52,585 bases of DNA from Photobacterium carnosum. Lineage in GTDB: Bacteria; Pseudomonadota; Gammaproteobacteria; Enterobacterales; Vibrionaceae. A program made the position numbers and the translations under genes. The DNA lies in assembly GCF_002849605.1 (NCBI RefSeq), contig NZ_NPIB01000031.1:1-52585 (forward strand). Direction: 5' to 3'. Positions 8,006 to 17,462 of the stretch are shown here, in pieces (within the stretch, counting starts at the first letter, position 1; every line of letters begins with the position of its first letter). The notes beneath the pieces were generated by a model. It made no database searches, had not been told where the DNA came from, and worked only from the letters and a program-made list of their open reading frames with translations.

Positions 8006-9238
8006 TTGCGGCGATTATGGTTACTTATTTTCTATGTTCCGCTTTGTGCTTGGATGCAAATATCGAGTGCTTGGGCGCAAACGGAGACGAGATTAACGTG
8101 GCTTGATAATCGCTTTCGCGTTGATCCGGCGATTGAGCAAATATCATTTATTGTTACACGTGAGCAACCGAGTCAATCGGTAGTTTTGGTTGCTCCCGAT
8201 GGACGAAAGTATTATGCAAATCGTCATTCTAAGACAATGTCGTGGTATACCGATAATGGGATGGATATTGTTTCGATTAACCATCCCATGGCTGGGCCGT
8301 GGCAAGCGTTAGGTAAAGTGTCAGCTAATAATGGCATTAGGTTTATTTCTAATATTCAACTACAAGCTGAAACATTACCCTCCCAATTGTATCAAACGGA
8401 AGTATTAAAATTTAGTGCACAACTGACTCAAAATGAACAACCATTACTGTTACGTGATTTTTTAGATCGCGTGCAATTGAAGGTGATTTTTTATCCGCTG
8501 ACATCCATATTATCGAATCAATCGAATCAATCGAATCAATCGAATGAATCTGCACCGATTGAGGTGGGACAATTTTCGGATGATGGCCAGAAGTATGATG
8601 AAGTCGCGGGTGATGGTATCTTTACTGTGGCACTGAATGTGGATGTTGAACCCGGTAAGTATCGCGTTGAAATTGCATCAATTAATGGGGTGTTTAAACG
8701 TGTAGTCGAGCAAACGGTGCTCGTTTATCCGACACCAATCATTACGTCATTTGTACAAAGTCATCAACCATTAACGCCGCATAGCGTTGACATTGAGACG
8801 AAAGCGGATCAAATACTTGCGGGGTCATTGGCTGCTTATCTTGTGGTTAAACAACCCCAGCAAAAGCCGACAATTATCCAACAAAGCTCTCACCTTCAAC
8901 AATCACACTTAGTGCTCTCATGGCCTAATGATGGCCAGATAGGTAAAGCATGGTGGCGTGGTTGGGCTTATGTGACCGATTTATTGACTCAGCGAGAGTT
9001 GGTATTTCGTTTGCCTCAACAAAATTATACCCAAGTTGCTGCCGTCGCTGCTGATCTAAGTTCATCATTGGTTCAGCAACAATTAAAGCAGCAGTTAATT
9101 GTTCATCATGAACAGCAACAACAGCGGTTATTTTGGGTTGTCGTTACCAATATCGTCATCATTATTAGTGTGCTAGTGGTGTTATTGATATGGCGACGTA
9201 AACGAGTCGTTCAGAGTGATTTAATTGTGCCTAAATAA
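8006..9238 (+). CDS. TIGR03503-family membrane-anchored protein of unknown function
   Basis: I recognise the conserved TIGR03503 family but not its function. I place the start at TTG 8006: AGAGG (7994-7998) lies 7 nt upstream, and the resulting protein of 410 residues begins with a basic, hydrophobic signal peptide with a likely cut after SSAWA (residue 24). The bulk is predicted to be periplasmic, with beta-rich stretches such as DGIFTVALNVDVEPGKYRVEI, and a single C-terminal membrane helix (about 375-395) ends in a basic RRKR stop. Residues 170-181 are SNQ repeats encoded by a 9-bp tandem repeat. It follows dnaQ closely and is probably on the same transcript. Confidence 0.75.
   Translation: MRRLWLLIFYVPLCAWMQISSAWAQTETRLTWLDNRFRVDPAIEQISFIVTREQPSQSVVLVAPDGRKYYANRHSKTMSWYTDNGMDIVSINHPMAGPWQALGKVSANNGIRFISNIQLQAETLPSQLYQTEVLKFSAQLTQNEQPLLLRDFLDRVQLKVIFYPLTSILSNQSNQSNQSNESAPIEVGQFSDDGQKYDEVAGDGIFTVALNVDVEPGKYRVEIASINGVFKRVVEQTVLVYPTPIITSFVQSHQPLTPHSVDIETKADQILAGSLAAYLVVKQPQQKPTIIQQSSHLQQSHLVLSWPNDGQIGKAWWRGWAYVTDLLTQRELVFRLPQQNYTQVAAVAADLSSSLVQQQLKQQLIVHHEQQQQRLFWVVVTNIVIIISVLVVLLIWRRKRVVQSDLIVPK
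8513..8548 (+). repeat. In-frame 9-bp tandem repeat (TCGAATCAA)
   Basis: Three exact copies of TCGAATCAA plus a fourth with one change (TCGAATGAA), encoding Ser-Asn-Gln units. Copy number changes would keep the reading frame. Confidence 0.9.
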
Positions 9239-9290
9239 GTAAGTGATGATCAGAGACTTTTGCTTTTGAACGTCACAATAATGCGCTTAT

Positions 9291-11744
9291 TTAAGCTGCA
9301 CTATCAATTGAGGCTGTGGTTTGAAGCGGGTTAATCGCTAATTGTGCAGGATCAAAGTCATCAACATTAATGGTGTCTAACCGTCCTGCTTCTGCTCGGT
9401 GAAGTAATTGCGCTTCTTCGGTGGTGATGACGCCGAGTTCTAATCCTATTGCTGCAACCTTACCTAATTGCATGAACGGTAATAGTGTCTTCGCCGCTTG
9501 ACAGACACGATCATAAATTGGTTCTGCTGCGAGAATATCAACTAGAGCGACTTCCATCATTCCAACTGCATTATTTGCTGTTGCTTCTAAAAATTGACCG
9601 CGACCAATACGATCTCGCGTAGCTGATGGCGTTTGAATTAAGTGTGCCAGTTGGTGATCTAATTCATCACTCGGTTGGCGGCGACGTAATCCCATCGGTA
9701 AAACAATGAATCTTAACCCACGAGCAATAGCTTTATTAGGGAAATTAGCTAAAAAGTTATCAATAGCAACTTCTGTTTGATAAAGCGCATCTTGTAATCC
9801 CCAGTGTACTAACGCGATGTCATCTTGTTGCTGACCTTCATCGGTATAACGTTTTAGTGTGGCTGAGGCTAAGTATAATTGACTTAATACATCACCTAAG
9901 CGGGCAGATAATCGCTCTTTACGTTTAAGTGAGCCACCCAATGTTGCCATTGATATATCGGCTAATAATGCGAGGTTTGCACTATAGCGATTCATTTGTT
10001 GATAATAGCGATAGGTTACATCTTTGTGGGGGGCTGATGAGCCTCGACCATCGGTTAAACCTAACCAAAAACTGCGTATTATATTGCTAAAAACAAACCC
10101 AATATGACTAAATACTGCATTATCAAAACGATCAAGTGCACGTTGTGGATCGTCGGTATAAGCGGCATTAATTTCATTAAGTACATAAGGGTGACAACGA
10201 ATAGCGCCTTGCCCAAAAATGATCATTGAGCGGGTTAATATATTCGCGCCTTCAACGGTAACAGCAATAGGGGCACCTTGATAACTTCGAGCAAGAAAAT
10301 TACGAGGCCCCATACAAATCCCTTTTCCTCCGACGATATCCATCGCATCAATAATGCTTCGTTGGCTACGATGGGTGCAGTGGTATTTAACGATGGCTGA
10401 AATAACCGAGGGCTTTTCACCTAAATCTATACCCGTGACGGTTAATGTTGTTGCGGCATCAAGTACATAAGCATTACCGACAATACGCGCTAAGGGTTCT
10501 TCAATGCCTTCCATTTTACCTATTGGTAATTTAAATTGACGACGAATACGCGCATAAGCACCGGTTGCCATTGCGGCTGTTTTTAAACCGCCGGTGGTGT
10601 TTGACGGTAAGGTGATACCTCGTCCAACAGACAAGCATTCAACTAACATTTTCCACCCTTGGCCAGCCATAGTTTGGCCTCCAATGATGAAGTCAATTGG
10701 AACGAATATTTTATCACCTTGGGTTGGACCATTTTGGAAGGGAATATTAAGTGGAAAGTGACGACGGCCAATCTGAACCCCATCAAGATCGGTTGGGATT
10801 AAGGCGCAGGTGATACCAAGATCCTTTTTTTGACCAAGTAAAAAATCGGGATCAAATAATTTAAAGGCTAAGCCTAACACGGTAGCGACTGGGGCTAAGG
10901 TGATGTAACGTTTATTCCATGTCAGCTCCATTCCCAGTATTTCTTCACCTTGCCAGATGCCTTTTTTGACGATACCAAAATCAGGAATAGATCCTGCGTC
11001 CGAACCAGCTTCTGGGCTAGTTAGAGCAAAACAAGGGATTTCATCACCCGCGGCTAGGCGTGGTAAGTAATAATCTTTTTGTGCTTCAGTGCCGTAGTGT
11101 TGTAATAACTCTCCTGGACCTAAAGAGTTTGGTACACCAACCGTTGAAGATAAGACCGCAGACACTCCGGTTAATTTTTGTAATACCAGAGATTGTGCAT
11201 AAGCTGAAAACGCTAATCCGCCATATTGCTTTTTAATGATCATGGCAAAAAATTTATGCTGTTTAAGTTGCTGCCATACTTCAGGCGGCAGATCGGCGAG
11301 ATCATGAGTGATATGGAAATCATTGACCATACGACAAATATCATTGACTGGACCCTCTAAAAAAGCGTGTTCTGCTGGCGTTAGGGTCGGAGCTTGAATG
11401 GCATGAAGTTTGTTCCAATCGGGGTTACCACTAAAAAGATCCGCTTCCCACCATACCGTACCTGCGTCAATTGCTTCTTTTTCGGTCTGTGACATTTGAG
11501 GTATGATTTTTTTAAAATGTTTCAGTGCTGATTGAGTAATAATTTTTTTACGTAAGATGGCAATATTTAGGGGGAGAGCAATCACGGTAAACGTTAACCA
11601 GCTAATAATTCCTGTAACATTTGCTAAGGTACCTAAGACTAATAATGCTGCAATAGTGACAGTGAAAATATGGCGAGATAGTCGGTGATAAGCAAGGATG
11701 CCAAGCACACAGATAAAGCTAATTAAGTATATAAATGTCAACAT
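9291..11744 (-). CDS. fadE: Acyl-CoA dehydrogenase
   Basis: An 817-residue protein, close in length and sequence to E. coli FadE (814), which carries out the first oxidation step of fatty acid beta-oxidation, forming trans-2-enoyl-CoA with FAD. Two hydrophobic segments occupy the first 60 residues, followed by [13 protein letters not shown], the acyl-CoA dehydrogenase signature [24 protein letters not shown] and [11 protein letters not shown]. It stands alone on the minus strand, divergent from the SulP transporter. I could not define a FadR-type operator with confidence in its upstream region. Confidence 0.96.
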   Translation of the reverse strand: MLTFIYLISFICVLGILAYHRLSRHIFTVTIAALLVLGTLANVTGIISWLTFTVIALPLNIAILRKKIITQSALKHFKKIIPQMSQTEKEAIDAGTVWWEADLFSGNPDWNKLHAIQAPTLTPAEHAFLEGPVNDICRMVNDFHITHDLADLPPEVWQQLKQHKFFAMIIKKQYGGLAFSAYAQSLVLQKLTGVSAVLSSTVGVPNSLGPGELLQHYGTEAQKDYYLPRLAAGDEIPCFALTSPEAGSDAGSIPDFGIVKKGIWQGEEILGMELTWNKRYITLAPVATVLGLAFKLFDPDFLLGQKKDLGITCALIPTDLDGVQIGRRHFPLNIPFQNGPTQGDKIFVPIDFIIGGQTMAGQGWKMLVECLSVGRGITLPSNTTGGLKTAAMATGAYARIRRQFKLPIGKMEGIEEPLARIVGNAYVLDAATTLTVTGIDLGEKPSVISAIVKYHCTHRSQRSIIDAMDIVGGKGICMGPRNFLARSYQGAPIAVTVEGANILTRSMIIFGQGAIRCHPYVLNEINAAYTDDPQRALDRFDNAVFSHIGFVFSNIIRSFWLGLTDGRGSSAPHKDVTYRYYQQMNRYSANLALLADISMATLGGSLKRKERLSARLGDVLSQLYLASATLKRYTDEGQQQDDIALVHWGLQDALYQTEVAIDNFLANFPNKAIARGLRFIVLPMGLRRRQPSDELDHQLAHLIQTPSATRDRIGRGQFLEATANNAVGMMEVALVDILAAEPIYDRVCQAAKTLLPFMQLGKVAAIGLELGVITTEEAQLLHRAEAGRLDTINVDDFDPAQLAINPLQTTASIDSAA

Positions 11745-12057
11745 AGCGATTCTCCGTAATCATATAGCAGTACAGTGTATTGTATATAAAGAAGGTTCGT
11801 TCTTTGGTCATATTTTTAGCACAATATTGCGCGGTGTTTTTTTTAAGTATGGCGGTCTTTAAAATCAAGGTAAGAGGTCTAACCACTCACAATTGATTGT
11901 AAGTTATTTTTTAAATAAATGTAAAATATTTAATTGTTGAATCAATGGTGGATGAGAACGTAAAAAACACCAAAACAGCGGTTTTACTTGCATTGATCGA
12001 GATCATTAGTGAATTTATTTTCACTTGCGAATTATTAGTGAAGCGTTAACATATAGC

Positions 12058-12112
12058 ACTATTGTGATACCGTTCACGTTATTAGAATTGTATGTTTTTT
12101 ATACGGCCAATA
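12058..12112 (+). promoter_or_regulatory. Candidate CRP site and class II promoter for the dauA-like gene
   Basis: TGTGA (12063-12067), six bases, then TCACG (12074-12078) matches the CRP half-site pattern at 9 of 10 positions. A -10-like TATACG lies at 12100-12105, which would put the start point near 12112, about 41.5 bp from the centre of the site, the spacing of class II CRP activation. The site is seen directly; its use is inferred. Confidence 0.6.
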
Positions 12113-12208
12113 AGTGAATGGTATTTCCGTTTGTTGCCTTTCCCGATTTCCGACTGACAGTTGCCCGCCGGACCCTCTTTCGGGTTGACATCAATGCCTA
12201 TTTTTTTA

Positions 12209-12224
12209 TGTGCAAATAAGCACA
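12209..12224 (+). other. Hairpin abutting the dauA ribosome-binding site
   Basis: TGTGC (12209-12213) pairs with GCACA (12220-12224) across AAATAA. The last paired base is the first base of the AGGGG ribosome-binding site (12224-12228) of the next gene. Confidence 0.45.
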
Positions 12225-12235
12225 GGGGTTTTGTT

Positions 12236-13927
12236 GTGTTGATTTTTCAAGCTCTTTCTAAATCGTGGAAACAGGGATATACCCTTTCCAAGCTGCGTGC
12301 CGATTTAGTATCTGGTGTTACTGTTGGTATTGTGGCTATTCCATTAGGTATGGCATTATCAATCGCTGTTGGTGTTCCTCCTCAACATGGTTTGTATACT
12401 GTTATCGTCGCTGGTTTTTTAGCAGCGTTATTGGGTGGCTCACGGTTTAATATTACCGGTCCAACCGCGGCTTTCGTTGTAATATTATTGCCGATAACAC
12501 AGAAATACGGTTTATCAGGATTAATGCTAGCGACCATGATGTCTGGTGTTATTTTACTACTGATGGGCATCTTTCGTTTGGGGCAATTGGTCACTTATGT
12601 GCCTTATCCTGTAACGACAGGTTTTACAGCTGGGATTGGTTTTGTTATTGCTTTTCTACAGCTAAAAGATCTACTTGGTTTGCATGTTTTAGGCAGTCCT
12701 ATTCATTTTCCTGAAAAAGTGATGGCGTATTCACATGCGATCTCAACCACTAATTATGCCGATACATTGGTTGGTATTATTACGATTCTGACATTTATTG
12801 TCTGGGCAAAACTGAAAACCCGAATTCCACCCCATTTAGTTTCTTTATTAGTGGGTACAGTTTTAGCACTAGCTTTAAATCACTTTAGTCTTGAGCACGT
12901 AACGTTACTCGGTGAAAAATTCAGTTACACCATTGGTAATATTATTGGCCATGGTATTCCTCAAGAAGCACCACAGTTTTTACCACTATGGCAATCAAGT
13001 ACTTTTAACTGGGCAACAATGATTGAGTTAATGCCATCAGCGTTAACGATTGCAATTTTAGGTTGTATAGAGTCTTTATTGTGTGCCGTAGTTGCTGACG
13101 GTATGACCAGTACTAAACATAATCCGAATGCGGAATTAGTTGGTCAAGGTATTGCGAACATCGTTGTACCATTCTTTGGTGGTATCCCTGCAACGGCGGC
13201 TATTGCTCGTACTGCGACCAATATTCGTTCTGGCGCTTTTTCTCCAATCTCTGGCATTATTCATGCGATTTTTGTTTTAGCTGCAATGTTAGTATTAGCA
13301 CCTGTACTGTCTTATGTACCAATGAGTGCCTTAGCCGGTTTACTTATCATGGTGGCATGGAACATGTCAGAAGCACCACACTTTGTACACACATTAAAAG
13401 TGGCACCTCGTCGTGATGTTGCTGTTCTAATGACATGTTTTATTTTGACTGTTGCATTTGACATGGTTGTTGCGGTAATTGTTGGTTTATTATTAGCTGG
13501 CGTATTGTTTATTCAACGTATTGCAAGCTTAACCACGGTTACTATTACTGATGATAAACATCCGCACCTTAATTTCGGTAGTGATGTGGTGGTGTATGAC
13601 ATTAATGGTCCGTTATTTTTTGCTGCGAGCGAAAAAGCATTCTCTGTAATTGAGCATGCAACAATGGAAACACGTGCCGTTGTGCTTGATTTTAGCGATG
13701 TATCAACGATTGATATCACAGCTATTCATGCTTTTGAATCCGCATTGGATCGGTTATCTACTTTACCTGTATATTTGCTAGGGGTACTACCGCATGTTGA
13801 ACGTAAATTGGAGCATGCAGGTGTATTTGAACTAACAAATCTTCATTTAGTGCAGTCAATTACGCAATTGCAGCAAATTTTAGTGGTTAATTCCGACAAA
13901 GCATCAGATCAAGAGTCGACACTGTAA
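12236..13927 (+). CDS. dauA: SulP-family anion transporter, DauA-like
   Basis: A SulP/SLC26 transporter closely resembling E. coli DauA, an inner-membrane C4-dicarboxylate carrier. I choose GTG 12236 (563 residues): AGGGG lies 7 nt upstream and the start VLIFQALSKSWKQGYT aligns with the DauA N-terminus; an upstream in-frame start at 12161 is less likely. Shared segments include GVTVGIVAIPLGMAL, GGSRFNITGPTAAFVVIL, ESLLCAVVADGMT and GGIPATAAIARTATNIRSGA. About 10-12 membrane segments precede a C-terminal STAS domain (DFSDVSTIDITAIHAFE). Substrate could be dicarboxylate, bicarbonate or another anion; DauA-type is the best match. Confidence 0.88.
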   Translation: MLIFQALSKSWKQGYTLSKLRADLVSGVTVGIVAIPLGMALSIAVGVPPQHGLYTVIVAGFLAALLGGSRFNITGPTAAFVVILLPITQKYGLSGLMLATMMSGVILLLMGIFRLGQLVTYVPYPVTTGFTAGIGFVIAFLQLKDLLGLHVLGSPIHFPEKVMAYSHAISTTNYADTLVGIITILTFIVWAKLKTRIPPHLVSLLVGTVLALALNHFSLEHVTLLGEKFSYTIGNIIGHGIPQEAPQFLPLWQSSTFNWATMIELMPSALTIAILGCIESLLCAVVADGMTSTKHNPNAELVGQGIANIVVPFFGGIPATAAIARTATNIRSGAFSPISGIIHAIFVLAAMLVLAPVLSYVPMSALAGLLIMVAWNMSEAPHFVHTLKVAPRRDVAVLMTCFILTVAFDMVVAVIVGLLLAGVLFIQRIASLTTVTITDDKHPHLNFGSDVVVYDINGPLFFAASEKAFSVIEHATMETRAVVLDFSDVSTIDITAIHAFESALDRLSTLPVYLLGVLPHVERKLEHAGVFELTNLHLVQSITQLQQILVVNSDKASDQESTL

Positions 13928-13968
13928 GTTATTTGTATGTAAACTGCGATTATTGATGTATTACACCA

Positions 13969-13998
13969 TCAAGCGAGCATATTGCTCGCTTGATTTGT
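13969..13998 (+). terminator. Terminator of the dauA-like gene
   Basis: TCAAGCGAGC (13969-13978) pairs perfectly with GCTCGCTTGA (13984-13993), followed by TTTG. The T tract is short, so efficiency is uncertain. Confidence 0.7.
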
Positions 13999-14028
13999 AT
14001 TTAATGGAAAACATTGAGAGAGCAGCTT

Positions 14029-14607
14029 ATGTATAAAGATCTGATCCACAGCGAATTGACTGATGCCGCTGACGTCCTAAACCGTTTTTTAAATGATGAT
14101 AAGAACTTAGCAGATATTGAAGCGGCGGCTAAATTGTTAGCTGATTCATTTAAGCAAGGTGGAAAAGTATTATCATGCGGTAATGGTGGTTCTCATTGTG
14201 ATGCGATGCATTTTGCTGAAGAATTAACCGGTCGCTATCGAGATGATCGCCCAGGTTATCCTGGAATTGCAATTTCAGATCCGAGCCATCTATCTTGTGT
14301 CAGTAATGATTTTGGTTATGAATATGTATTTTCTCGCTATTTAGAAGCTGTCGGCGCTAAAGGCGATGTATTGTTTGGATTATCAACCTCAGGCAACTCT
14401 GCCAATATTCTGAAAGCAATTGAAGCGGCGCAAGCTAAGGGAATGAAGACTATCGCCTTAACAGGTAAAGATGGCGGCAAAATGGCAGGATTAGCGGATG
14501 TTGAAATTCGAGTTCCACATTTTGGTTATGCCGATCGCATTCAAGAAATTCATATTAAAATTATTCATATTTTAATTATGTTAGTTGAAAAAGAAATGGA
14601 AAAATAA
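14029..14607 (+). CDS. gmhA: Sedoheptulose 7-phosphate isomerase
   Basis: A 192-residue SIS-domain enzyme converting sedoheptulose 7-phosphate to D-glycero-D-manno-heptose 7-phosphate, the first step of LPS heptose synthesis. Start chosen at ATG 14029 ([10 protein letters not shown]), aligning exactly with E. coli GmhA (also 192 residues). Active-site segments [22 protein letters not shown] (H61, E65 region), STSGNS and [13 protein letters not shown] are present. The order fadE, gmhA, yafJ is that of E. coli, although here dauA is inserted between fadE and gmhA. Confidence 0.97.
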   Translation: MYKDLIHSELTDAADVLNRFLNDDKNLADIEAAAKLLADSFKQGGKVLSCGNGGSHCDAMHFAEELTGRYRDDRPGYPGIAISDPSHLSCVSNDFGYEYVFSRYLEAVGAKGDVLFGLSTSGNSANILKAIEAAQAKGMKTIALTGKDGGKMAGLADVEIRVPHFGYADRIQEIHIKIIHILIMLVEKEMEK

Positions 14608-14695
14608 TCGTCGATTGGTTATAAATAAATCAAATAATAACAATGATTATTGATCTTTAAATAAGCATGATTCAGCAAAAAGAGCAGAAATAAAA

Positions 14696-15493
14696 ATGTG
14701 TGAATTATTAGGCATGAGTGCCAACGTACCAACAGATATTTGTTTTAGCTTTACTGGTTTAATGCAGCGTGGTGGTAATACAGGACCACACCGTGATGGT
14801 TGGGGAATTACCTTTTATGAAGGTAAAGGATGTCGAACGTTCAAAGATCCTAATCCAAGCTGTCAATCACGTATTGCCGAGTTGGTGCAACAATATCCAA
14901 TAAAGAGTCATGCTGTTGTGAGTCATATTCGTCAGGCTAATCGTGGTGGGGTGAGTTTAGAAAATACGCATCCTTTTACGCGTGAGCTATGGGGTAATTA
15001 TTGGACTTTTGCTCATAATGGTCAACTGACAGGTTATGAGCAATTAGTGACTGGCCGCAATCAAGCGGTGGGTGATACTGACAGTGAAATTGCATTCTGT
15101 TGGTTAATGAACCAGTTAGAGATTCGTTTCCCGGTCTTGCCTACTGATATGACGCCAGTATTTGGTTATTTTGCGGAGTGTTGTGACACATTACGTCAAT
15201 TGGGTGTGTATAACATGCTACTGAGTAATGGTGAGTATGTACTAACGTATTGTACTAATAACTTACATTGGATCACTCGTCGAGCTCCGTTTGGTAAAGC
15301 ATCATTAATTGATGAAGACGTAACGATTGATTTTCAACGTGAAACAACCGCCAATGATGTAGTAACGGTGATTGCTACTCAGCCGTTAACCAATGATGAA
15401 AATTGGCAGAAGATGGTAAGTGGTGAATTTCGTGTGTTCCATTTTGGTGAAGTGGTTTATGATGCAATTGCAGTAGATGTTAGTACTTGCTAA
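14696..15493 (+). CDS. yafJ: Class II glutamine amidotransferase family protein, YafJ
   Basis: A 265-residue protein with an N-terminal nucleophile-type glutaminase domain: Cys2 directly after the initiator Met (MCELLGMS), then RGGNTGPHRDGWG, SHIRQANRGG and FAHNGQL. No synthase domain is attached, as in E. coli YafJ. The acceptor substrate is unknown to me. It follows gmhA by 88 bp on the same strand. Confidence 0.9.
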   Translation: MCELLGMSANVPTDICFSFTGLMQRGGNTGPHRDGWGITFYEGKGCRTFKDPNPSCQSRIAELVQQYPIKSHAVVSHIRQANRGGVSLENTHPFTRELWGNYWTFAHNGQLTGYEQLVTGRNQAVGDTDSEIAFCWLMNQLEIRFPVLPTDMTPVFGYFAECCDTLRQLGVYNMLLSNGEYVLTYCTNNLHWITRRAPFGKASLIDEDVTIDFQRETTANDVVTVIATQPLTNDENWQKMVSGEFRVFHFGEVVYDAIAVDVSTC

Positions 15494-15525
15494 CGGTAAT
15501 GCCCGCTATTAGTAACAGATAATAA

Positions 15526-15556
15526 AAAGGCGATCTCAATGAGGTCGCCTTTTTTA
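15526..15556. terminator. Bidirectional terminator between yafJ and purN
   Basis: AAAAGGCGATCTC pairs with GAGGTCGCCTTTT across a short AAT loop, with A and T runs on either side, so it can serve the convergent yafJ and purN transcripts. Confidence 0.9.
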
Positions 15557-15574
15557 GATAAATAGATTAAGTCA

Positions 15575-16216
15575 TTACAGTGCAGCATAGCCTTGTGGTG
15601 GCAGTTTGTTACCATCTAGCACCGCATCACCATTTTGCATTAATAATCGCTGACTCAGTAGCCATTGGATCACTAATGGATAGATATTATGTTCTTGTCG
15701 TTGTACTCGTTCAATAACATCATCGACACTGTCTGTTGTGAAAATTGGCACTTTAGCCTGTAAAATAACGGGGCCACCATCTAACTCTTCGGTAACGAAA
15801 TGGACACTGGTGCCATGTTCTGTGTCTCCCGCATCAATAGCGCGCTGGTGGGTGTTTAATCCCGTATATTTAGGTAACAAGGAAGGATGAATGTTAAGCA
15901 TTTTCCCTTGATAATGGTTGACGAAATCTGCAGATAAAATCCGCATAAAACCCGCTAACACAATCACATCAGGCTGATAAGCATCAATTCTTTCAATCAG
16001 AGCTTGATCATAATCTTGGCGGTTGGCGTAATCAGTTACAGCAATAGAAAGTGTCTCTATGTTGGCAAATTGGGCTCGCTCAAGGCCATAAGCATCGGCT
16101 TTATTTGAGATCACAGCAGCAATACGGCTATTTTTGATGATGCCATTGGCACAACTATCAATAATCGCTTGTAAATTAGTGCCATGTCCTGAGATTAAGA
16201 CAACAATATTATGCAT
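15575..16216 (-). CDS. purN: Phosphoribosylglycinamide formyltransferase
   Basis: A 213-residue enzyme transferring a formyl group from 10-formyl-THF to GAR in de novo purine synthesis. Visible motifs: the phosphate-binding SGHGTNLQAI, LAGFMRILS, and the catalytic residues N108 and H110 (LNIHPSLLP) and D146 (EELDGGP). It follows purM with a gap of 4 bp, so the two form an operon driven by the PurR-type promoter upstream of purM. Confidence 0.97.
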   Translation of the reverse strand: MHNIVVLISGHGTNLQAIIDSCANGIIKNSRIAAVISNKADAYGLERAQFANIETLSIAVTDYANRQDYDQALIERIDAYQPDVIVLAGFMRILSADFVNHYQGKMLNIHPSLLPKYTGLNTHQRAIDAGDTEHGTSVHFVTEELDGGPVILQAKVPIFTTDSVDDVIERVQRQEHNIYPLVIQWLLSQRLLMQNGDAVLDGNKLPPQGYAAL

Positions 16217-16220
16217 AGCT

Positions 16221-17261
16221 TTAGTTAATCTCTACTTGCTCTTCACCGACTGCGGCTGTAGCAATTTCACCGAGCAGCCAAGCATTTTCGCCTTCGGCCT
16301 GTAAAATTTCAATTGCAAGTGCTGCTTGCGCTGGTGGTAAAGCAATCACTAAACCGACACCACAGTTGAAGGTTCGGTACATTTCATAGGTATCGACATT
16401 ACCCGCCTGTTGTAACCAGTTAAAAATAGCAGGCCATTGCCAGCTGTTGCCATCAACAACGGCTTTAGTACCTTGTGGTAATACGCGTGGGATATTTTCC
16501 CAGAAACCACCACCAGTAATGTGAGAAATGGCATGAATATCACAGTTCTCAATCATTTTTAGCGCTGATTTGACATAAATTCTAGTGGGTGTTAATAAAT
16601 GTTCAGATAGTTTTTTACCGTCAAGATCTTGATTAAGATCTGCTTGGGAAATTTCTAATATTTTACGAATTAATGAATAACCGTTTGAGTGGGGACCACT
16701 TGAACCGACAGCAATAAGTGCATCGCCAGCAGTGACTTTTGAACCATCAATGATGTCAGCTTTTTCTACCACACCAACACAGAATCCCGCGACATCGTAA
16801 TCTTCGCCATGGTACATGCCCGGCATTTCAGCAGTTTCACCACCGATGAGTGCGCAACCTGATTGAATACACCCTTCACCAATCCCTGCTACAACGCTGG
16901 CTGCAGTATCGATATCCAGTTTACCTGTGGCGTAATAGTCTAAGAAAAACAATGGTTCAGCACCTTGTACAATCAGATCATTAACACACATGGCCACCAG
17001 ATCAATACCAATGGTATCGTGCTGTTTTAGATCTATAGCAAGGCGAAGTTTAGTTCCTACGCCATCAGTTCCTGACACTAAAACGGGTTCTTTATATTTA
17101 GTTGGTAGTGAACATAAAGCACCAAAACCACCAATTCCCCCCATAACTTCAGGGCGATGAGTGCGTTTAACTACGCCTTTAATACGGTCAACTAACGCAT
17201 TACCAGCATCAATATCAACACCAGCATCTTTGTAACTAAGAGAAGAGTTTTTGTTGCTCAC
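16221..17261 (-). CDS. purM: Phosphoribosylformylglycinamidine cyclo-ligase (AIR synthetase)
   Basis: A 346-residue ATP-dependent enzyme that closes the imidazole ring in purine synthesis. I place the start at GTG 17261 ([16 protein letters not shown]): GAGGGA precedes it at good spacing and the length matches E. coli PurM (345). Family segments include [52 protein letters not shown] and [12 protein letters not shown]. First gene of the purM-purN operon, divergent from upp. Confidence 0.96.
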   Translation of the reverse strand: MSNKNSSLSYKDAGVDIDAGNALVDRIKGVVKRTHRPEVMGGIGGFGALCSLPTKYKEPVLVSGTDGVGTKLRLAIDLKQHDTIGIDLVAMCVNDLIVQGAEPLFFLDYYATGKLDIDTAASVVAGIGEGCIQSGCALIGGETAEMPGMYHGEDYDVAGFCVGVVEKADIIDGSKVTAGDALIAVGSSGPHSNGYSLIRKILEISQADLNQDLDGKKLSEHLLTPTRIYVKSALKMIENCDIHAISHITGGGFWENIPRVLPQGTKAVVDGNSWQWPAIFNWLQQAGNVDTYEMYRTFNCGVGLVIALPPAQAALAIEILQAEGENAWLLGEIATAAVGEEQVEIN

Positions 17262-17315
17262 AGATGATCCCTCAAACGTATTAAAGTAAAAAACCAAAAT
17301 ATAATAACAGCAGTT

Positions 17316-17343
17316 ATTATAGTAAGGCAAACGTTTGCGTCAA
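17316..17343 (-). promoter_or_regulatory. purM promoter with embedded PurR operator
   Basis: On the minus strand TTGACG (17343-17338) is followed, after exactly 16 nt, by TATAAT (17321-17316). The 16-bp sequence at 17325-17340 matches the PurR operator ACGCAAACGTTTGCGT at 15 of 16 positions and covers the spacer and part of the -35 element. Binding of PurR with a purine corepressor would block the polymerase. Confidence 0.88.
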
Positions 17344-17410
17344 TTTGTGAGTATGGCTATTTTTTAGCCAATTAAACATTTGATACTATCGGCAATCGAT
17401 TGGCTTGGTA

Positions 17411-17416
17411 TATAAT
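17411..17416 (+). promoter_or_regulatory. Candidate upp -10 element
   Basis: A perfect TATAAT 47 bp before the upp start codon. No good -35 hexamer sits at the usual spacing, so the promoter may depend on upstream contacts. The PurR operator lies about 70 bp further upstream. Confidence 0.5.
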
Positions 17417-17462
17417 GCTGCGATTTTTATATTTTTTTATAATTTAGTTCCCAGGAGTCGAG

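Larger units (their letters stand above)
11745..12235. other. Divergent fadE-dauA intergenic region
   Basis: About 490 bp without a credible gene. It is AT-rich and contains a CRP-type site with a plausible promoter near 12058-12112, a pair of direct ATTAGTGAA repeats around 12006-12014 and 12034-12042, and a GC-richer leader (about 12140-12225) with short hairpins. The fadE promoter must also lie here but I cannot pinpoint it. Confidence 0.6.

Noticed and set aside
11745..11830. FadR operator upstream of fadE
   Set aside because: Only a loose resemblance (TTTGGTCA) is visible; not enough to call.
12161..12235. Longer N-terminus for the dauA-like protein
   Set aside because: The extra 25 residues do not align with DauA, and the GTG at 12236 has a good ribosome-binding site.
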